Origin: an uncultured Candidatus Methylacidiphilales bacterium | Lineage (GTDB): Bacteria; Verrucomicrobiota; Verrucomicrobiia; Methylacidiphilales; CALFVM01 | Assembly (NCBI GenBank): GCA_937928665.1 | Contig: CALFVM010000168.1 | Coordinates: 1 to 9,570, forward strand | Length of the DNA stretch: 9,570 nt | Direction: 5' to 3' | Shown here: in pieces, positions 6,836 through 9,570 of the stretch | How the letters are laid out: every line of letters starts with the position of its first letter | Numbering within the stretch: position 1 is the first letter of the stretch | Notes under the pieces: generated by a model | What the model was told of the DNA's origin: nothing | Database searches by the model: none | What the model saw: only the letters and a program-made list of their open reading frames with translations | Program-made: the position numbers and the translations under genes

Positions 6836-9504
6836 AACTGAAGTCTGTCCTGGTGGAAAATTATCGTCGGCACCGGAAGGTGCAGGTGGCGTTTGACGGC
6901 AATCCAACGTTGATCACCGGGGCCAATGAAACCGGCAAGAGCACGTTGGTCGAAGCGATCCACCGCGGGTTGTTTTTCCGGTCCAAAGCAACGGGTCAGA
7001 TTCTAGACAGAATGCGCTCGGATGCGGGCGGGGTGCCTCAGGTGGAGATTGTTTTCGAGACCGGGCAGGGACAGTTTGTCCTCCGCAAACAGTTTAACGG
7101 TACGCGGGGTACGACGCTTTTGGAACAGTCGGGAGGTGCGAAGTGGCGGGACGACTCGGCGGAGCAGCGTTTGGCAGAACTGCTGGGGGTGGAAGGTCCG
7201 ATTGGCGGCGGGGGGGCGTCGGCCCAGTTGGAACGGCGTTGGGCCCATCTTTGGGTTTGGCAGGGACGGAGCGGGTCAGAACCGACCGGGGATCTGGAGG
7301 AGGCAGGCGAGGCACTTCTCGCCCGCTTGCAAATCGCCGGCGGGGCCGGAGCGGTTCAATCATCGCTGGACCGACTCGTGCATGACACGCTGAAGGCCCA
7401 GGTGGCCTCTCTGTTCCGGGGGACTTCGGGACAACCCAAGGCAAACACGCGCTGGGCCCAATTACGGGAGGAACGGGAGCGGCTGATGGAAGAGGAAGCC
7501 CGGTTGCGGACCGAGGTGGCCGCGTTGGAGGAGGCCATGACCAAAAAGCTGGCCGCGGATCGGACCCTGGCTGAGATCGGGCCCTCCCTGGTCGAGGCAG
7601 AGGCGGCGCGAGATGCAACGCGACAAAAGAGGGATGAGATTACCCGGCTCCGGGAAGAGTTGGCACCGGTTCAGGCGCAGATCGCCTCGGCGGAGGCGGA
7701 AGAGAAGCGGTTGGCCAAGCAGGCAGTTGATTTGGCCGAGGCCGAGGCCGTTCTCCCGGTTCGGCAGCGGGATTTGGAGATGCGGAAAACAGAGGAGGCG
7801 GAAGCGCGGGGCGCGTTGAAGGTGTTGGACCAACAGGTAACTGCAGCCGAGGAGGCACTGGCCCGGGCCCGCGTGGTCGCGGAGAGTGTCCGGCGTCGGC
7901 GTGATCTGGCTTTGGCAGAGGCCTCCGCACGGGCGGCCCGGGCGGAACTGTCCCGGTTGGATCAAATGCAGAAGGATTTTGCCAAGGTGTCGGAGAACAT
8001 CCGCAAACTGCAGGAACAGGTAAATACCCTGCCGAAGCTGACGCCCACAGTGCTGGCCCGTTTGGACGGGCTCCGGGACGAAGTGTTGCGGACCAAGGCG
8101 GCGGTCGATGCCGTGGCGGTCGGGGTCCAGGTTCTGCAGGCACCGGCCAACTTAACCCTCGGAGGCAACGTGGCAGACAGGCAGGAGGAAGTTCGCTTCT
8201 CGAATGCATTCGATATTGAGATTCCCGGTACGCTGCATCTGCGGGTCACGCCGGGCGGGGGAACCTCCTTGGAGGAGGCGGTGGCTGCCCATGCCGAAGC
8301 TGAAGCGGGATTGAAGGCGGCTTTGGAGAAGGAGGGGGTGACCTCGCTGGCCGAGGCCAGGGACAAGGCGGTGCGACGGCAGGTGCTGGAACAGGAACTC
8401 CGGGCCGAGGAAACACGACTCAAGGCAGCGGGCGCAGACACGATTGAGGAGGATTTGGCAGCAGCGGCCCACCGTCTGCAGAAAGCCGAAGCCCGGGTGG
8501 AAACCCTGCGGATAGAGGCTGGAGAGTCCGGGGAAGGTCCGGCCGATGATGACACGGTGCAGGCGGCGGAGGCGGTAGTCACGCGATTGGAGCGGGAACA
8601 AGCGGGAATCCGGGACCGGCGTCAAGAGGCGGCGGATCGGGTGGCTCGGGCGGCAGAAGCCCTGCGGGAAGCCAGCGACACGTTGCGCGATGCCACGACG
8701 CGGCGGGATACGTTGATTGCGACGGCCGGTTCCGCCCAGGTGCTGGCCGTGCGGAAGGCGGATTTAGCAGCCCGGATGGAAAGCCTGCGGCAACGGGCGG
8801 AGATGGGTCAGGCGGAACTGGCGGCCAAGGGCGCTGACTTGATTGAAATGGAGATGGAGATGCGGGATAAGGCAGTGGCCAGCCTGCGGAAATCGGTGGA
8901 GACGGCACGGCTTCACCAGGCTGAGGCGAAGGCAGTCCTGGATCGGGATGGTTCGCGTGATCCGGTTTCTGAACTCGACGTTACGCAGACGCGACGGGCT
9001 TCGTTGGAGGTGGCCGAGGCGGCTGAGACCGCTCGGGTGCAGGCACTTCAACGCTTGTTAGATCTTTTTAACGAGGTGGAGGGCACCTTGGAGAAGCAGT
9101 TTACCGCGCCCCTGATCGCACGGGTGGCTGCTTATCTGGCGCCAGTTTTTGGGAGTGCGGCCAAGGTGGAGGCGACCTACCGGGATGGACAGTTTGGTGG
9201 TCTGATTCTGGACCGTCCCGCGGGAAACGGGGGCCGGTTCTCGTTTGAGCAACTGAGCGGGGGTGCCCGGGAACAGCTTTCGGTGGCCTTCCGTTTGGCG
9301 GTCGCGGAAATTCTGGCGGAGAGCCATGATGGCTGTCTTCCGGTGGCCTTGGATGACGCCTTCGTCAATTCAGATCCTGAACGGTTCCGGGCACTGCATC
9401 TGATGCTTCACCGGGCCGCGGGGCGGGGCCTGCAGATTATTCTGACCACCTGTGCTCCCGCGAATTATCTCGGGCTGGGTGCAACCACGGTTCGGCTTGG
9501 GTAA
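6832..9504 (+). CDS. SbcC/Rad50-like (YhaN-type) coiled-coil ATPase without zinc hook
   Basis: 890 residues, shorter than E. coli SbcC (about 1050). Partner ATPase of the nuclease encoded just upstream; ATP binding should close the head dimer and gate nuclease access to DNA. The N-terminal half-head has Walker A GANETGKST (30-38; the NExGKST form is like YhaN) and a probable Q-loop at VWQG (Q144). The first coiled-coil arm spans about 207-425 (rich in Glu, Arg, Leu, Ala). The centre, about 424-478, is not helical: short beta strands with Gly/Pro (LTLGGN, FDIEIPGTLHLRVTPGGG). The second arm spans about 479-743. The C-terminal half-head has the signature LSGGAREQLS (808-817), Walker B VALDD (D841, D842) and D-loop VNSDPER. 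Only two cysteines exist (C835 and one in TTCAPANY), both in the head, so no CxxC hook is possible. Start chosen from the Shine-Dalgarno and 4-bp overlap. No symbol given because SbcC and YhaN cannot be separated by eye. Confidence 0.92.
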   Translation: MKLKSVLVENYRRHRKVQVAFDGNPTLITGANETGKSTLVEAIHRGLFFRSKATGQILDRMRSDAGGVPQVEIVFETGQGQFVLRKQFNGTRGTTLLEQSGGAKWRDDSAEQRLAELLGVEGPIGGGGASAQLERRWAHLWVWQGRSGSEPTGDLEEAGEALLARLQIAGGAGAVQSSLDRLVHDTLKAQVASLFRGTSGQPKANTRWAQLREERERLMEEEARLRTEVAALEEAMTKKLAADRTLAEIGPSLVEAEAARDATRQKRDEITRLREELAPVQAQIASAEAEEKRLAKQAVDLAEAEAVLPVRQRDLEMRKTEEAEARGALKVLDQQVTAAEEALARARVVAESVRRRRDLALAEASARAARAELSRLDQMQKDFAKVSENIRKLQEQVNTLPKLTPTVLARLDGLRDEVLRTKAAVDAVAVGVQVLQAPANLTLGGNVADRQEEVRFSNAFDIEIPGTLHLRVTPGGGTSLEEAVAAHAEAEAGLKAALEKEGVTSLAEARDKAVRRQVLEQELRAEETRLKAAGADTIEEDLAAAAHRLQKAEARVETLRIEAGESGEGPADDDTVQAAEAVVTRLEREQAGIRDRRQEAADRVARAAEALREASDTLRDATTRRDTLIATAGSAQVLAVRKADLAARMESLRQRAEMGQAELAAKGADLIEMEMEMRDKAVASLRKSVETARLHQAEAKAVLDRDGSRDPVSELDVTQTRRASLEVAEAAETARVQALQRLLDLFNEVEGTLEKQFTAPLIARVAAYLAPVFGSAAKVEATYRDGQFGGLILDRPAGNGGRFSFEQLSGGAREQLSVAFRLAVAEILAESHDGCLPVALDDAFVNSDPERFRALHLMLHRAAGRGLQIILTTCAPANYLGLGATTVRLG

Positions 9505-9570
9505 GACGTGGGTTAGAATCCGGCTGACGCCCAGTTGTTACAAACCAGGACCGATTTGAATCGACCTTAG
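9505..9570. other. Non-coding tail after the SbcC-like gene
   Basis: 66 bases to the window edge with no convincing gene start. There is a small palindrome CGATT-TG-AATCG (9552-9563) and only a poor hairpin (TGGG...CCCA) without a T-run, so no terminator can be called here. Confidence 0.5.

Noticed and set aside
8020..8270. Zinc hook (CxxC) in the ATPase coil tip
   Set aside because: No cysteine occurs anywhere in the coiled coil; the protein has only two, both in the C-terminal head.
9505..9570. Rho-independent terminator after the ATPase gene
   Set aside because: The best hairpin has only about four solid pairs and no following T-run. The CGATT/AATCG palindrome has a 2-base centre, too tight for an RNA hairpin.
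1..9570. Frequent GGCACC/GGTGCC words, considered as a repeated motif
   Set aside because: They fall at varied codon positions without spacing or flanking conservation and fit common Ala/Gly/Thr/Pro codon pairs in a G-rich strand.
1..9570. Mobile element, CRISPR, phage or defence island
   Set aside because: No transposase, integrase, terminal repeats, regular direct repeats or toxin-like genes. All six genes are housekeeping-type with uniform composition. The nuclease/ATPase pair resembles a repair complex more than a defence system.

Overview
The window comes from a GC-rich bacterial chromosome and holds six protein-coding genes in two divergent blocks. I saw no RNA genes, mobile elements, CRISPR arrays or integration scars. 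The solute-binding protein has a cleavable signal peptide and no lipobox cysteine, which points to a Gram-negative cell plan. A GTP-type PEP carboxykinase, GC-rich codons and a hook-less SbcC/SbcD-type pair would fit the Verrucomicrobiota or another PVC-group lineage, but that assignment is a guess and not shown by the sequence.

Left block, minus strand (bases 5580 down to 1). Three genes encode a complete zinc/manganese-type ABC importer in the order binding protein (4618-5580), ATPase (3908-4621), permease (3036-3911). Each pair overlaps by 4 bp (GTGA, then ATGA), so they form one translationally coupled operon. After 54 bp comes GTP-dependent phosphoenolpyruvate carboxykinase (1110-2981). 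Two bases after its stop is an acetyl-CoA hydrolase/CoA-transferase family gene (1-1107) that runs off the left edge. The last two genes form a central-carbon pair (oxaloacetate/PEP exchange plus acyl-CoA/acetate chemistry). Whether they share the transporter transcript is open.

Right block, plus strand (5672-9504). A 91-bp divergent intergenic region (5581-5671) separates the importer from an SbcD/Mre11-like nuclease (5672-6835) and an SbcC/Rad50-like coiled-coil ATPase (6832-9504). These two overlap by 4 bp, with a strong Shine-Dalgarno for the ATPase inside the end of the nuclease gene. They should form an ATP-driven, metal-dependent DNA end/hairpin-processing complex. The ATPase has no zinc-hook cysteines. 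At the exact middle of its chain there is a short beta-rich, Gly/Pro-rich insert where the hook would be. The nuclease has Asp in place of the first His of the usual GHxH metal motif.

Other points: the + strand has more G than C through both blocks whatever the gene direction, so codons end in C in the minus-strand genes and in G in the plus-strand genes. Most of the window is ordinary housekeeping. The most interesting items are the hook-less SbcCD variant, its possibly leaderless start, and its divergent pairing with a metal importer.
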